Assembly: GCA_949746675.1 (NCBI GenBank)
Contig: CATKDT010000045.1
Span: forward strand, 1-38,195
Direction of reading: 5' to 3'
Origin: an uncultured Clostridia bacterium
GTDB taxonomy: Bacteria > Bacillota > Clostridia > TANB77 > CAG-508
DNA length: 38,195 bases
Shown here: positions 19,078 through 29,638 of the stretch, piece by piece
Layout: each line of letters begins with the position of its first letter
How positions within the stretch are numbered: the stretch's first letter is position 1
Notes under the pieces: generated by a model
Seen by the model: only the letters and a program-made list of their open reading frames with translations
Databases searched by the model: none
Told to the model about the DNA's origin: nothing
Program-made: the position numbers and the translations under genes

Positions 19078-21336
19078 ATGTTAAAACTACTAAAAAACCT
19101 AAAAGAATCATGGATACAAGTAACACTTATAATAATCTTGTTATGTGTACAAGCGGTATCAGACCTAAAGTTACCAAATTATACTTCAAAAATAGTAAAC
19201 ATTGGAATACAACAAAGTGGTATTGAAAATGCTTCGCCAGACGTAATAAGAAAATCAAAATTAGAAAATCTCCAATTATTTGTAAATCAAGATGAAGATA
19301 TAATATCTAAATACGAACCATTAGAAAAAAGTGAAGAAAATGTAACAAAGTATCCAGCACTTGAAAATGAAGAAATATATATAATAAAAAAGCTATCAAA
19401 AGAAGAAAGAGAAGAACTTAATTATATAATTGCAAAACCACTTATGATTATAAATCAATTAGAAGACAAAGAAATGGTAAAACAATTAAATGCACAATTT
19501 AACCCACAAATTGAAAGCATAGAAGATGGACAATCAATACGTTCATATCAACCTATAGAAAAAGAAGATATGATGAATATAATAAAAACATTACCAAATG
19601 AAACTTTAACACTAATAAAAGAACATATAAATAAACAAATAGAACAAATGCCAGAATCCATAATTGAGCAAGGAGCAATAGCAGGAGTAAAAGCAGAATA
19701 TGAACAAATAGGAATGGATATAACTAAGATTTCTAATCGATATATATTAATTACAGGTTTAAAAATGCTTGGAATAGCATTAGTAATTATGATTTCAGCA
19801 ATATCAATAATGTTATTATCAGCAAAAGTTGCAGCAAGATTAGGAAAAACACTTAGAGAAAAGGAATTTAGAAGTGTATTATCATTTTCAAACAAAGAAT
19901 TCAATGAATTTTCAACAGCTTCACTAATTACAAGAAGCACAAACGATATTCAACAAATTCAGTCATTGTTAGCAATACTATTTAGAGTAATAGTATATGC
20001 ACCAATAGTAGCAATTGGTGGATTAACAATGATAATTACAACAACTACTAACATGAGTATGGCTTGGATAATTGGACTAGCGATAGGAGCAATTTTAATA
20101 ATTGTAGCAGTTTTATTCGGTACAACAATGAAAAAATTCAAATTAATGCAAACATTAACCGACAAACTAAACCTAGTATCAAGAGAAATACTTACAGGAA
20201 TACCAGTAATACGTGCATTTAATACACAAAAAAGAGAAGAAAAAAGATTTGAAAATGCAAATATAGACTTAACTAAAAATGCTATATTTGTTAATAATGT
20301 TATGAGCTTGATGATGCCTTTAATGCAATTTGTAATGCAAAGTATTATGCTACTTATAATTTGGGTAGGAGGACATAATATCAATGATGGATTAATGCAA
20401 GTAGGTGATATGATGGCATTCTTACAGTATACAATGCAAATAGTAATGTCATTTTTAATGATATCAATGATATCAATAATGCTACCAAGAGCGTCAGTAT
20501 CAGCAGCTCGTATTAATGAAGTAATTGACAAAGAACCATCAATAAAAGACTTACCTATGGAAAATCAAAAGAAATTTATTGAAGAGAAAAAAGGATTAGT
20601 AGAATTTAAAAATGTATGTTTTAAATATCCAGATGCAGATAGTGAAGTAATAACTGATATATCATTTACAGCAAAACCAGGAGAAACGACAGCATTTATA
20701 GGAAGTACAGGCTCTGGTAAGTCAACAATTGTAAACTTAATACCAAGATTTTATGATGTTACTGGTGGAGAAATTTTAATAGATGGTGTGAATATAAAAT
20801 ATGTATCACAAAAAACGTTGCACAATATAATTGGATTTGTTCCACAAAAAGGTGTATTATTTTCAGGAACAATAGAATCAAACATAAAATATGGAAAAGA
20901 TATATCTAATGAAGAAATGAGAAAAGTTGCACAAATTGCACAGGCAGAAGAGTTTATTGAAGGGAAGGAAGAAAAATATCAAACAGAAATAGCACAAGGT
21001 GGAAACAATGTTTCAGGAGGTCAGAAACAACGTTTATCAATAGCAAGAGCACTAGCAATAGACCCAGAAATATATGTGTTTGACGACAGCTTTTCAGCAC
21101 TTGATATGAAAACAGATAGAACACTTAGAGAAGCTTTAAAAACTGAAACAAAAAATAAAACAGTGATTATGGTAGCTCAAAGAGTTGGAACAATTATGAA
21201 TGCTGAACAAATTATAGTTGTAGAAGAGGGAAAGATTGTAGGTAAAGGAACACATGAAGAATTATTGAAAACATGTGAAACATATAAAAATATAGCAATG
21301 TCACAATTATCAGAAGAAGAACTTGGATTAAAGTAA
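19078..21336 (+). CDS. ABC exporter, fused permease-ATPase, with ~180-aa insertion after TM1
   Basis: Walker A GSTGSGKST, signature VSGGQKQR, Walker B IYVFDDSFSALD. Confidence 0.92.
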   Translation: MLKLLKNLKESWIQVTLIIILLCVQAVSDLKLPNYTSKIVNIGIQQSGIENASPDVIRKSKLENLQLFVNQDEDIISKYEPLEKSEENVTKYPALENEEIYIIKKLSKEEREELNYIIAKPLMIINQLEDKEMVKQLNAQFNPQIESIEDGQSIRSYQPIEKEDMMNIIKTLPNETLTLIKEHINKQIEQMPESIIEQGAIAGVKAEYEQIGMDITKISNRYILITGLKMLGIALVIMISAISIMLLSAKVAARLGKTLREKEFRSVLSFSNKEFNEFSTASLITRSTNDIQQIQSLLAILFRVIVYAPIVAIGGLTMIITTTTNMSMAWIIGLAIGAILIIVAVLFGTTMKKFKLMQTLTDKLNLVSREILTGIPVIRAFNTQKREEKRFENANIDLTKNAIFVNNVMSLMMPLMQFVMQSIMLLIIWVGGHNINDGLMQVGDMMAFLQYTMQIVMSFLMISMISIMLPRASVSAARINEVIDKEPSIKDLPMENQKKFIEEKKGLVEFKNVCFKYPDADSEVITDISFTAKPGETTAFIGSTGSGKSTIVNLIPRFYDVTGGEILIDGVNIKYVSQKTLHNIIGFVPQKGVLFSGTIESNIKYGKDISNEEMRKVAQIAQAEEFIEGKEEKYQTEIAQGGNNVSGGQKQRLSIARALAIDPEIYVFDDSFSALDMKTDRTLREALKTETKNKTVIMVAQRVGTIMNAEQIIVVEEGKIVGKGTHEELLKTCETYKNIAMSQLSEEELGLK

Positions 21337-21446
21337 CCTAGTTAAAAAGCAGAATATTATAAGAAAAAGATTACTATAAAAGATGATAAGCTAAAACCTA
21401 CAGAAATATGAATTTTACAAGATTTATGAAGTAAGGAGGAAAAATA

Positions 21447-23291
21447 ATGCCAGGACCAATGGGCGGTGGCCCAATGAGAAAAGGGAGCAAAAAAGAGCAA
21501 GAGAAAGCAAAAGATTTTAAAGGCACAACAAAAAAATTAATAAAAAGATATCTAACAAAATATAAAATTCAATTAATTTTAGTTTTTATATTTTCTATTG
21601 CAAGTACCATATTTACAATAGTTGGACCTAAAATATCAGGAAATGCCACAACAGAAATATTTAATGGATTAGTTAGTAAAATATCAGGAGGAGCTGGAGT
21701 TAATTTTGAAAATATAGCACATATATTAATTACATTATTTATTTTATATATAATAAGTACTGTGTTTTCTGCGATACAGGGAATACTTATGACGCATGTA
21801 TCTCAAAAAGCAGCATATAAAATGAGAAATGATTTATCAGCTAAAATAAATAAATTACCTATGAGATATTTTGATACTAAGACAAATGGAGAAGTTTTAT
21901 CAATAATCACAAATGATATTGACACAGTTCAATCAAATTTAAGTGAAAGCATAACTGAGATAATAAGAGCAATATGTACAGTAGTAGGAATATTAATAAT
22001 GATGTTATCAATAAGTCCAGTAATGACTTTGATAGCATTAATTGTAGTTCCAATATCAACAGTATTTGTAAGTATAATAGTAAAAAAGTCACAGAAATAT
22101 TTCAAAGCTCAACAAGATTATTTAGGACATGTTAATGGAATAGTTGAAGAAACTTATGGTGGGCACAACATAGTAAAGGCTTTTAATGGAGAAGAAAAAG
22201 TAACAGCACAATTTAATAAAGAAAATCAAGAGTTATATAATTCAGGATGGAAATCACAATTCCTATCAGGACTAATGTTTCCAGTAATGAACTTTATTAG
22301 TAATGTTTCATATGTACTTGTTGCAATAGTTGGTGGATATTATGCTATAAGAGGGCAAATAACAGTTGGTAACATTCAATCATTTATCCAATATAGTAAG
22401 CAATTTAATCAACCAATAACACAAATAGCGCAAATATCTAGTACTTTACAAGCAATGATAGCTGCTGCTGAAAGAATATTTGAGTTTTTAGATGAAGAAG
22501 AAGAGATACAGGAGATTGAAAATTCTAAGAGTATAGAAGATTTAAATGGAAAGATAAAATTTGATCATGTAAAATTTGGATATGATAAAGATAATATTAT
22601 AATAAATGACTTTAGTGCAGAAGTGAAAGATGGACAGAAAATTGCTATTGTTGGACCAACAGGCGCAGGAAAAACTACAATGGTAAAACTACTTATGAGA
22701 TTTTATGATATAAATGAAGGAGCTATTTATATTGATGGAAATAATACCAAAGATTTTAATAGAGGTGATATTAGAAAAATGTTTGGTATGGTACTTCAAG
22801 ATACATGGCTATTTGGTGGAACAATAAAAGACAATATAAAATATGGAAATGAAGATGCGACTGATACAGAAGTTATAGAAGCGGCAAAAGCTGCACATGT
22901 ACATCATTTTATAAAAACACTACCAAATGGTTATGATATGGTATTAAATGAAGAAACAACAAATATTTCAGCAGGACAAAAACAATTATTAACAATAGCT
23001 AGAGTAATTTTGGCAGATCCAAAAATATTAATATTAGATGAAGCAACTTCAAGCATTGACACAAGAACTGAGATAGAGATTCAAAAAGCAATGGATAACC
23101 TAATGAAAGGAAGAACAAGCTTTATAATAGCACACAGATTATCAACTATAAAAAATGCTGATTTAATATTAGTTATGGAACATGGAGATATAGTCGAACA
23201 AGGAACACATGATGAGCTACTTGAAAGAGAAGGAGCATATGCACGATTATATAATTCACAATTTGAGGGATGTGACGATGAAGCGTCGTAA
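21447..23291 (+). CDS. ABC exporter, fused permease-ATPase (heterodimer partner)
   Basis: Walker A GPTGAGKTT, signature ISAGQKQL, Walker B ILILDEATSSID. Confidence 0.92.
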   Translation: MPGPMGGGPMRKGSKKEQEKAKDFKGTTKKLIKRYLTKYKIQLILVFIFSIASTIFTIVGPKISGNATTEIFNGLVSKISGGAGVNFENIAHILITLFILYIISTVFSAIQGILMTHVSQKAAYKMRNDLSAKINKLPMRYFDTKTNGEVLSIITNDIDTVQSNLSESITEIIRAICTVVGILIMMLSISPVMTLIALIVVPISTVFVSIIVKKSQKYFKAQQDYLGHVNGIVEETYGGHNIVKAFNGEEKVTAQFNKENQELYNSGWKSQFLSGLMFPVMNFISNVSYVLVAIVGGYYAIRGQITVGNIQSFIQYSKQFNQPITQIAQISSTLQAMIAAAERIFEFLDEEEEIQEIENSKSIEDLNGKIKFDHVKFGYDKDNIIINDFSAEVKDGQKIAIVGPTGAGKTTMVKLLMRFYDINEGAIYIDGNNTKDFNRGDIRKMFGMVLQDTWLFGGTIKDNIKYGNEDATDTEVIEAAKAAHVHHFIKTLPNGYDMVLNEETTNISAGQKQLLTIARVILADPKILILDEATSSIDTRTEIEIQKAMDNLMKGRTSFIIAHRLSTIKNADLILVMEHGDIVEQGTHDELLEREGAYARLYNSQFEGCDDEAS

Positions 23292-23356
23292 ATTGAGGAA
23301 AATTAAAGTCTAGAAAATTTATTTGATTTTAATTGTTGTAGATAATGGAGTAATAT

Positions 23357-24589
23357 ATGAAAAATAAAAGAAGATTTATTTTAATAATTATGGTAGTAGT
23401 AATAACGTTACTAATTGTAGGAATAACTATGTATATAATTATTGATAAAAGGAAAGAACGTGAAGAGGATGCTGTTGCACTTACAACTAAGGAAGACTTA
23501 ACAACTGAATTTCTAGAAAAAGTAAAAGTCTCAGATTTTATTGAAAATTTGCAAGGTGAATTAACAAGCGACTTTGAAATAAATACTACAAAATTGGGAA
23601 AAACTACTGTGACATTTAGCTATAAGAGTATAAGAAACAAAAACAAAATAAAATCATTTGATATAGAAGTAGTTGATACAACAAATCCAGTAATTTATAT
23701 GAGTAACACAATGACAGTAACAAAAGGTTCAAATAAAAAATTAACTGATGCAATATTAGCAGGTGATAACTGCGATTCAAATCCAACTCGTATAATAGAG
23801 GGAGACTATGACTTAAATAAAGTAGGAAATTATAATTTAAAATTTATCATTAAAGATGCAAGTGGAAATGAAGCAAGTCAAAAATTCATATTAAAAGTTG
23901 TAGAACCATCAAAAGGAGGGAATAGTAATATGAACACTGGAGCAAGTTCAGGAAAGCAATTTTCAGAATGTATTGAAAATTACAAAAATGATAAAACTGA
24001 AATTGGCATAGATGTATCAAAATGGCAAGGAGAGATTGATTGGCAAGCTGTAAAAAATGCAGGAGCTGAATTTGCAATTATTAGGATAGGATATCAAACT
24101 GATTATGATGGAGAAAACAAAGAAGATGAATATTTTAGAAAAAATATTGAAGGTGCAACAAAAGCAGGAATAAAAATAGGAGGATATTTCTATTCATATG
24201 CAAAGACTGCTAAAGAAGCTTCAGAGCAAGCAGAATGGGTAATAGATAAAATTTCAGGATACAAACTTGACTTACCTGTAGCATTTGATTGGGAAAGCTG
24301 GACTTCATTTTCAAAATGCTCAATGAGCTTTTATGATTTAAATAATAATGCAAAAACATTTATTAAAAAGCTAAATGATAATGGTTATAAAGGCTCTATA
24401 TATGGAAGCAAAAATTATCTACAAACAATGTGGTATGCAGATGAGTATGAAGATGTGTGGCTTGCACATTATACAAAGCAAACCGATTATAAAGGAAATT
24501 ATCAGATATGGCAAATGTGTGATACAGGTAGAATAGCTGGAATTAATGGAGCAGTTGATATTGATATAATGAGAAAAGGTTCATATTAA
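23357..24589 (+). CDS. membrane-anchored GH25 lysozyme (1,4-beta-N-acetylmuramidase) with Ig-like domain
   Basis: 'IGIDVSKWQGEIDWQAVKNAGAEFAIIRIGYQ...LPVAFDWES...WLAHYTKQTDYKGNYQIWQM...GAVDIDIM' GH25 pattern; N-terminal TM. Confidence 0.92.
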   Translation: MKNKRRFILIIMVVVITLLIVGITMYIIIDKRKEREEDAVALTTKEDLTTEFLEKVKVSDFIENLQGELTSDFEINTTKLGKTTVTFSYKSIRNKNKIKSFDIEVVDTTNPVIYMSNTMTVTKGSNKKLTDAILAGDNCDSNPTRIIEGDYDLNKVGNYNLKFIIKDASGNEASQKFILKVVEPSKGGNSNMNTGASSGKQFSECIENYKNDKTEIGIDVSKWQGEIDWQAVKNAGAEFAIIRIGYQTDYDGENKEDEYFRKNIEGATKAGIKIGGYFYSYAKTAKEASEQAEWVIDKISGYKLDLPVAFDWESWTSFSKCSMSFYDLNNNAKTFIKKLNDNGYKGSIYGSKNYLQTMWYADEYEDVWLAHYTKQTDYKGNYQIWQMCDTGRIAGINGAVDIDIMRKGSY

Positions 24590-24678
24590 AATATGAGATT
24601 TATTTAAAATGATAGGGATATTGTATTTAAATAAATTATTAATAATGGTAAAAAAAATAGAAAATTAAGCAAAACCAA

Positions 24679-24707
24679 TTGACAAAACCAATATAAATTA
24701 GTATAAT
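24679..24707 (+). promoter_or_regulatory. sigma-A promoter for rpmF
   Basis: TTGACA-17 bp-TATAAT. Confidence 0.75.
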
Positions 24708-24799
24708 ATTAATTGACTTATTAAAAAAGTATGATAAAAGCGATATAGTCGCATATTACAGCGATTTATAGAGATAATGAGCATAAGGAGGGAAAAAGA

Positions 24800-24982
24800 A
24801 TGGCACAACCAAAAAGAAGATGGTCAAAACAAAGAACACATACTAAAAGATCAACATGGAAATTAGAGAATAAGAACTTAGTAGAATGCCCACACTGCCA
24901 TAAACTTATAATGCAACATAGAGTTTGCCCAAGTTGTGGATATTATGATGGAACTGAAGTTATATCTCAAAAAGCTGAATAA
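24800..24982 (+). CDS. rpmF: 50S ribosomal protein L32
   Basis: MAQPKRRWSKQRTHTKRSTWKLENKNLVECPHCHKLIMQHRVCPSCGYYDGTEV with zinc-ribbon Cys pairs. Confidence 0.95.
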   Translation: MAQPKRRWSKQRTHTKRSTWKLENKNLVECPHCHKLIMQHRVCPSCGYYDGTEVISQKAE

Positions 24983-25057
24983 TTCAGCAAAATTGAATGG
25001 ATACAGGCAAAGAAAGTCCAAGGTCCTTCGTAAAAATTAAGAAAGAGGTGAATAACA

Positions 25058-25258
25058 ATGAAAAAAGAAATACATCCAGAATATTTTGAAACAACAATAA
25101 CTTGTGCTTGCGGAAATGTTATGAAAACAAATTCAACAAAAAAAGAATTAAAAGTTGATGTATGCTCAAAATGTCATCCATTTTGGACAGGTAATTTAAG
25201 AAAAGAGACAACTGGTGGAAAAGCCGCAAAATTCAAAGAAAAATATGGAATCAAATAA
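25058..25258 (+). CDS. rpmE: 50S ribosomal protein L31 (Cys+ type)
   Basis: MKKEIHPEYFETTITCACGNVMKTNSTKKELKVDVCSKCHPFWTG. Confidence 0.95.
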   Translation: MKKEIHPEYFETTITCACGNVMKTNSTKKELKVDVCSKCHPFWTGNLRKETTGGKAAKFKEKYGIK

Positions 25259-25264
25259 ATATAT

Positions 25265-25292
25265 CCCCAAGCTTATAGCTGGGGCTTTATTT
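25265..25292 (+). terminator. rho-independent terminator after rpmE
   Basis: CCCCAAGCTTATAGCTGGGG followed by CTTTATTT. Confidence 0.8.
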
Positions 25293-25378
25293 ATAGTTAT
25301 TAATGAATGTGAAACTATAAATTAAAGTATAATAAATAAAAATAGTAAAATTTAACTAAAAAAAGAAAGTGAATTATG

Positions 25379-25407
25379 TTGACACATACAGTATACAATG
25401 ATATAAT
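25379..25407 (+). promoter_or_regulatory. consensus sigma-A promoter of the GC-rich mini-cassette
   Basis: TTGACA-17 bp-TATAAT, both hexamers perfect. Confidence 0.75.
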
Positions 25408-25511
25408 AAAATATGGACTTATTTCGACTTTGCTGAAAGTGTGCCAACAAGTTGAAAAGCCAAGAATTTGAATTCAAACCAGCACACGTAAAAATGAAGG
25501 AGGAATACTCT

Positions 25512-25712
25512 GTGAGCATGAAACATGTAAACCCGTTTGTCGCACGCATCATCAATGAGATCGAGGAAGAAATCAACAGAAAGGGCGATGGGACGGATGA
25601 GAATTCTTGGGAAATTGCCCGTGAATACATGAAAATCCACGCCTTGTCGTTCCTTGAGAGGGAGGCTGTCAAGAGCGCCCTGCTGGAGGACCTCGGTCTC
25701 GTGGGCATCTAA
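25512..25712 (+). CDS. 66-aa acidic helical protein of unknown function on a GC-rich islet
   Basis: GTG start with AAGGAGG RBS; own promoter and hairpin; composition much richer in G+C than neighbours. Confidence 0.6.
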   Translation: MSMKHVNPFVARIINEIEEEINRKGDGTDENSWEIAREYMKIHALSFLEREAVKSALLEDLGLVGI

Positions 25713-25737
25713 GCTAAGCGGGATCAGTCATCTCACA

Positions 25738-25770
25738 TACCCCAGAGGATGCATTGCATCTTCTGGGGTA
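25738..25770 (+). terminator. strong hairpin ending the GC-rich cassette
   Basis: TACCCCAGAGGATGCA/TGCATCTTCTGGGGTA inverted repeat; no long T-tract. Confidence 0.6.
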
Positions 25771-25841
25771 CACACTATTTATTAAAGAAATTATACATAA
25801 ACAAAGAAGAATAGGCAGTTTGTATAAAAAGGAGAGCCTTA

Positions 25842-27314
25842 ATGGAAATAAAATATATAGAAAAAGTAGCACAAATGAATTCTGGAAAAAATTTAAAATA
25901 TGCAATTTTTACAATGGGATGTCAGCTAAATGAAAACGATTCAGAAAGAATATGTGGAATGCTAGAAGAAATGAACTACAAAAAAGCTGAAAAAGTTGGA
26001 GATGCAAATATTGTTGTATTTAATACTTGCTGTGTGAGAGAAAATGCAGAAGATAGATTATTTGGAAAACTTGGAGAAATGAAAAGATTAAAAGAAGCCA
26101 AAGGAACAATAATTGCTATTGGTGGATGCATGATGCAAGAAAAAGTTATGGTGGAAAAAATAAATAATAGTTATCCTTATGTAGATGTTATATTTGGAAC
26201 ACACACTTTACATAAATTACCAGAAGATATTTATCGAGTATTAATAAATAGCAAAAGAGTAGAAGACATTATAGATATAGATGGAGAAATAATTGAGGGA
26301 TTTCCAATAAAGCGTAATGACAACATAAAAGCATCTGTCACAATAATGAATGGATGCAACAATTTTTGTACTTATTGTATTGTACCATATGTACGAGGAA
26401 GAGAAAGAAGCAGAAACCCACAAGATATTATTGACGAAGTACAAGATCTAGCGAATAAAGGTTACAAGGAAATAACATTACTTGGACAAAATGTAAATTC
26501 ATATTTAGTTAGCAAAAAAATAAATCAGGAAAATATTAGTTATAATGTAGTCATATCAAATAAAAATAATGTAGGAAATTGCAATAATCAAAATTATGAA
26601 AGTATCAAAGAAAAGGAGTGTGAAAGGTTAACTGTTAATTCATTTGCTACACTTCTAAGAGCAATAAACAGAATAGACGGAATTGAAAGAATTCGATTTA
26701 TTTCACCACATCCAAAGGATTTTACAGATGATGTAATTGATGCAATAAGAGACTGTGATAAAGTGTGCAAATTAATTCACTTACCACTTCAATCAGGAAG
26801 TACAGAAATATTAAATAAGATGAATAGAAAATACACAAAAGAACAATATCTAAATTTAGCAAAAAAAATTAAAGAGAAGATACCAGAGGTTGCATTTTCA
26901 ACTGATATAATAGTAGGATTTCCAGGTGAAACTGAGGAAGATTTTGAAGACACAATAGATGTAGTAAATCAAGTAAAATTTGAACAAATATTTATGTTTA
27001 TATATTCTATTAGAATTGGAACGCCAGCTGAAAAAATGGAAAATCAAGTGTTGGAAACAATAAAGCATGAGAGATTTGATCGTTTAAAAAAATTATATGA
27101 AGAATTAGTTGCTGAAAGGAATAAGGAGTACGTAAGTACAGTTCAAAAAATACTAGTTGAAGGAAAAAGCAAAACAAACAGTAATGTACTTACTGGAAGA
27201 ACAGAATCAAATAAGGTTATTAACTTTGAAGGAAGTGACGAGTTAATAGGAAAAGTTATCAAATTAAAAATTGTTTCAGAACATATGTGGTATTTAAAAG
27301 GAGAAAAAATCTAG
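25842..27314 (+). CDS. miaB: tRNA-2-methylthio-N6-dimethylallyladenosine synthase MiaB
   Basis: 'FTMGCQLNENDSERICGML', radical-SAM 'MNGCNNFCTYCIVPYVRGRERSR', 'LGQNVNSY', 'PLQSGSTEILNKMNRKYT', TRAM-like C-terminus. Confidence 0.95.
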   Translation: MEIKYIEKVAQMNSGKNLKYAIFTMGCQLNENDSERICGMLEEMNYKKAEKVGDANIVVFNTCCVRENAEDRLFGKLGEMKRLKEAKGTIIAIGGCMMQEKVMVEKINNSYPYVDVIFGTHTLHKLPEDIYRVLINSKRVEDIIDIDGEIIEGFPIKRNDNIKASVTIMNGCNNFCTYCIVPYVRGRERSRNPQDIIDEVQDLANKGYKEITLLGQNVNSYLVSKKINQENISYNVVISNKNNVGNCNNQNYESIKEKECERLTVNSFATLLRAINRIDGIERIRFISPHPKDFTDDVIDAIRDCDKVCKLIHLPLQSGSTEILNKMNRKYTKEQYLNLAKKIKEKIPEVAFSTDIIVGFPGETEEDFEDTIDVVNQVKFEQIFMFIYSIRIGTPAEKMENQVLETIKHERFDRLKKLYEELVAERNKEYVSTVQKILVEGKSKTNSNVLTGRTESNKVINFEGSDELIGKVIKLKIVSEHMWYLKGEKI

Positions 27315-27390
27315 AGAATATAGATATACAAAGCAGAATGTACTTACTATCTTTTAATTAGTATGAATTGAAATAGATAAGTTTCATATT

Positions 27391-27426
27391 ATATAAACGG
27401 ACCTAATGATAGGTCCGTTTATATAT
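27391..27426. terminator. bidirectional terminator between miaB and murC
   Basis: ATATAAACGGACCTA-ATGA-TAGGTCCGTTTATAT, 15-bp perfect stem between convergent genes. Confidence 0.8.
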
Positions 27427-27459
27427 TGGTTTGCCCGATAATAACAAGATATCTAGCTT

Positions 27460-28842
27460 CTATTTTCCAGCTAATTTGTGACCAAGGTCTGTAATAGTAC
27501 CAGCACCTTGAGTAATAATAATATCATCAGGTTTAACATTTCTTTTAACAAAATCAATAATATCATCAAATTTAGGAATATAATAAGCTTTACGTCCTAA
27601 ATCATCAATTTTATTAACAATATCTTTTGAAGAAACATTATAGGTATTGTTTTCACGTGCAGCGTAAATATCAGTAATTATAATATTATCGAAATTTGTC
27701 AAACATTGTGCAAAGTCATCAAGTAAATTTTTAGTTCTACTATAAGTATGTGGTTGGAAAATAACCCATGAGTGATTATATTTTTTTCTTTTCATTGCGT
27801 CAGCAACAGCTGTAATTTCAGTAGGGTGATGACCATAATCGTCATATACTTTTGCACCATTTATTTCACCTAAGTATTCAAATCGTCTATGTGCACCAGT
27901 ATATTTTTGAAGTGCAGATTTGATATCAGATCTATCTAGGCCAAATTCATCACAAAGAGCAATACATGCTAAAGCATTATAAACATTGTGTATTCCAGGC
28001 ACTGATAGCTTGAAAGTTTTAAAAAATACATTGTTATGGTATACATCAAAAGATGCAAAACCATATTTATCAAAATTGATATTTCTTGCAGTATAATTTG
28101 CATTACTAGAGTTAATTCCATAAGTTAATGACTTAGCTTTAGTATATTGCGAGAAATGTGAACAATTAGCATCGTCAGCATTATAAACTAATATACCATC
28201 ATCAGGAAGTAATTGTACAAACTTAATAAAAGCATTCTTAACATTTTCAATATTTTTATAATAATCTAAATGGTCAGAGTCAATATTTAATATTATTTCA
28301 GCCTTTGGAAAGAATGAAAGAAAACTTTCAGAATATTCACAAGACTCAAGTATAAAATAATCACTATTACCAATTTTATAATTACCATCTATTTCATCAA
28401 GAATTGCACCTACTTGAATAGTAGGGTCTTTTTTAGCTTCCAAGAAACACATTGAGACCATAGAAGTTGTAGTTGATTTTCCATGAGTTCCTGAAACACA
28501 AATAGTATTTCTAAAAGCTTTTGTTATAAGCCCCAAAATTTCTTTACGTTCAACAGTTGGAATGTTGAGTTCTTTAGCTCTTGCAAGTTCAACATCATTA
28601 TCACTAATAGCAGCTGAATATACTACTAAATTAGCATTTTCAACAGCATCAGAATAATGACCAATCGTAACATCAATACCATTTTCTCTTAATTTGTCAG
28701 TTACATTTGAAGAAGAAATATCAGAACCAGAAATGTTGAAACCTCTATTTTGAAGTATTTCAGCAATACCGCTCATACTAACTCCGCCAATACCTATCAT
28801 ATGTATGTTTTTATATTGTTTTAATTCATTTAATTCGTCCAA
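27460..28842 (-). CDS. murC: UDP-N-acetylmuramate--L-alanine ligase
   Basis: 'IHMIGIGGVSMSGIAEILQNRGFNISGSD', 'VSGTHGKSTTTSM', 'DDYGHHPTEITA'. Confidence 0.96.
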   Translation of the reverse strand: MDELNELKQYKNIHMIGIGGVSMSGIAEILQNRGFNISGSDISSSNVTDKLRENGIDVTIGHYSDAVENANLVVYSAAISDNDVELARAKELNIPTVERKEILGLITKAFRNTICVSGTHGKSTTTSMVSMCFLEAKKDPTIQVGAILDEIDGNYKIGNSDYFILESCEYSESFLSFFPKAEIILNIDSDHLDYYKNIENVKNAFIKFVQLLPDDGILVYNADDANCSHFSQYTKAKSLTYGINSSNANYTARNINFDKYGFASFDVYHNNVFFKTFKLSVPGIHNVYNALACIALCDEFGLDRSDIKSALQKYTGAHRRFEYLGEINGAKVYDDYGHHPTEITAVADAMKRKKYNHSWVIFQPHTYSRTKNLLDDFAQCLTNFDNIIITDIYAARENNTYNVSSKDIVNKIDDLGRKAYYIPKFDDIIDFVKRNVKPDDIIITQGAGTITDLGHKLAGK

Positions 28843-29138
28843 AGTTACAATCTCCTTAAATTAATAATATGCTAGTATATTATAATACATTTTGCCAAAA
28901 AAAACAAGTCTTTTAGCGAAATCAGTATATACTAGATATCTTTATACTTAAATTTGAAATCTAAAAAGCAAAAAACAAATTTTTTTAATACTAATATATA
29001 TTAAATTATAAGCAATTTTAAAACATAAAAATTTTTAGTAAAATATTGCAAAAAAAAGAAGGAAAAAAAATTTTTTTAGCGAATAATTAAATAGTACAGA
29101 AAATGTACAATTTAAACTTTGGAAGGAGAACATCAAAA

Positions 29139-29438
29139 ATGGAAATAACAGATGTAAGATTAAGAAAAGTAAGTACAGAGAACAGATTAAAAGCTGTAGC
29201 TTCTGTAACATTCGATAACGAATTCGTTGTACACGAAATTAAAGTTATTGAAAATCCTGAAGGAGTATTATTTATTGCTATGCCTAGCAAAAAGATTAAG
29301 AGTACAGGAGAGCACAAAGATATAGCTCACCCAATCAATCCTGCTACTAGAGAAAAAATCCAAAAAGCTATATTAGAAGTATACAATAATACACCAGAAC
29401 CTGAAGCAAAGGAAGACACTCCTAGCTCAGAAGAATAA
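29139..29438 (+). CDS. spoVG: septation/sporulation regulator SpoVG
   Basis: [52 protein letters not shown]...[27 protein letters not shown] before ATG 29139. Confidence 0.95.
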   Translation: MEITDVRLRKVSTENRLKAVASVTFDNEFVVHEIKVIENPEGVLFIAMPSKKIKSTGEHKDIAHPINPATREKIQKAILEVYNNTPEPEAKEDTPSSEE

Positions 29439-29451
29439 TAAATACAAACAA

Positions 29452-29477
29452 GGCTACTTTTAAAAGTAGCTTTTTTG
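29452..29477 (+). terminator. rho-independent terminator after spoVG
   Basis: GCTACTTTTAAAAGTAGC followed by TTTTTTGTT. Confidence 0.85.
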
Positions 29478-29638
29478 TTCTAAAAAATTTAAAATAAAAA
29501 GGGATTATAGTTTTAAGTTCTGTTTAGAAATCAAAATACATATAATTAAAACAATACATATAATAGTAACTAAAAACTTATATTTAGAAATTAAAGTGAA
29601 GGGAGAAATTCGTGAAATAAACGAATAAAGGTACATTT

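Noticed and set aside
19548-20531. Minus ORFs of 130 and 190 aa opposite the ABC exporter
   Set aside because: Antisense shadow; the plus-strand ABC exporter is intact.
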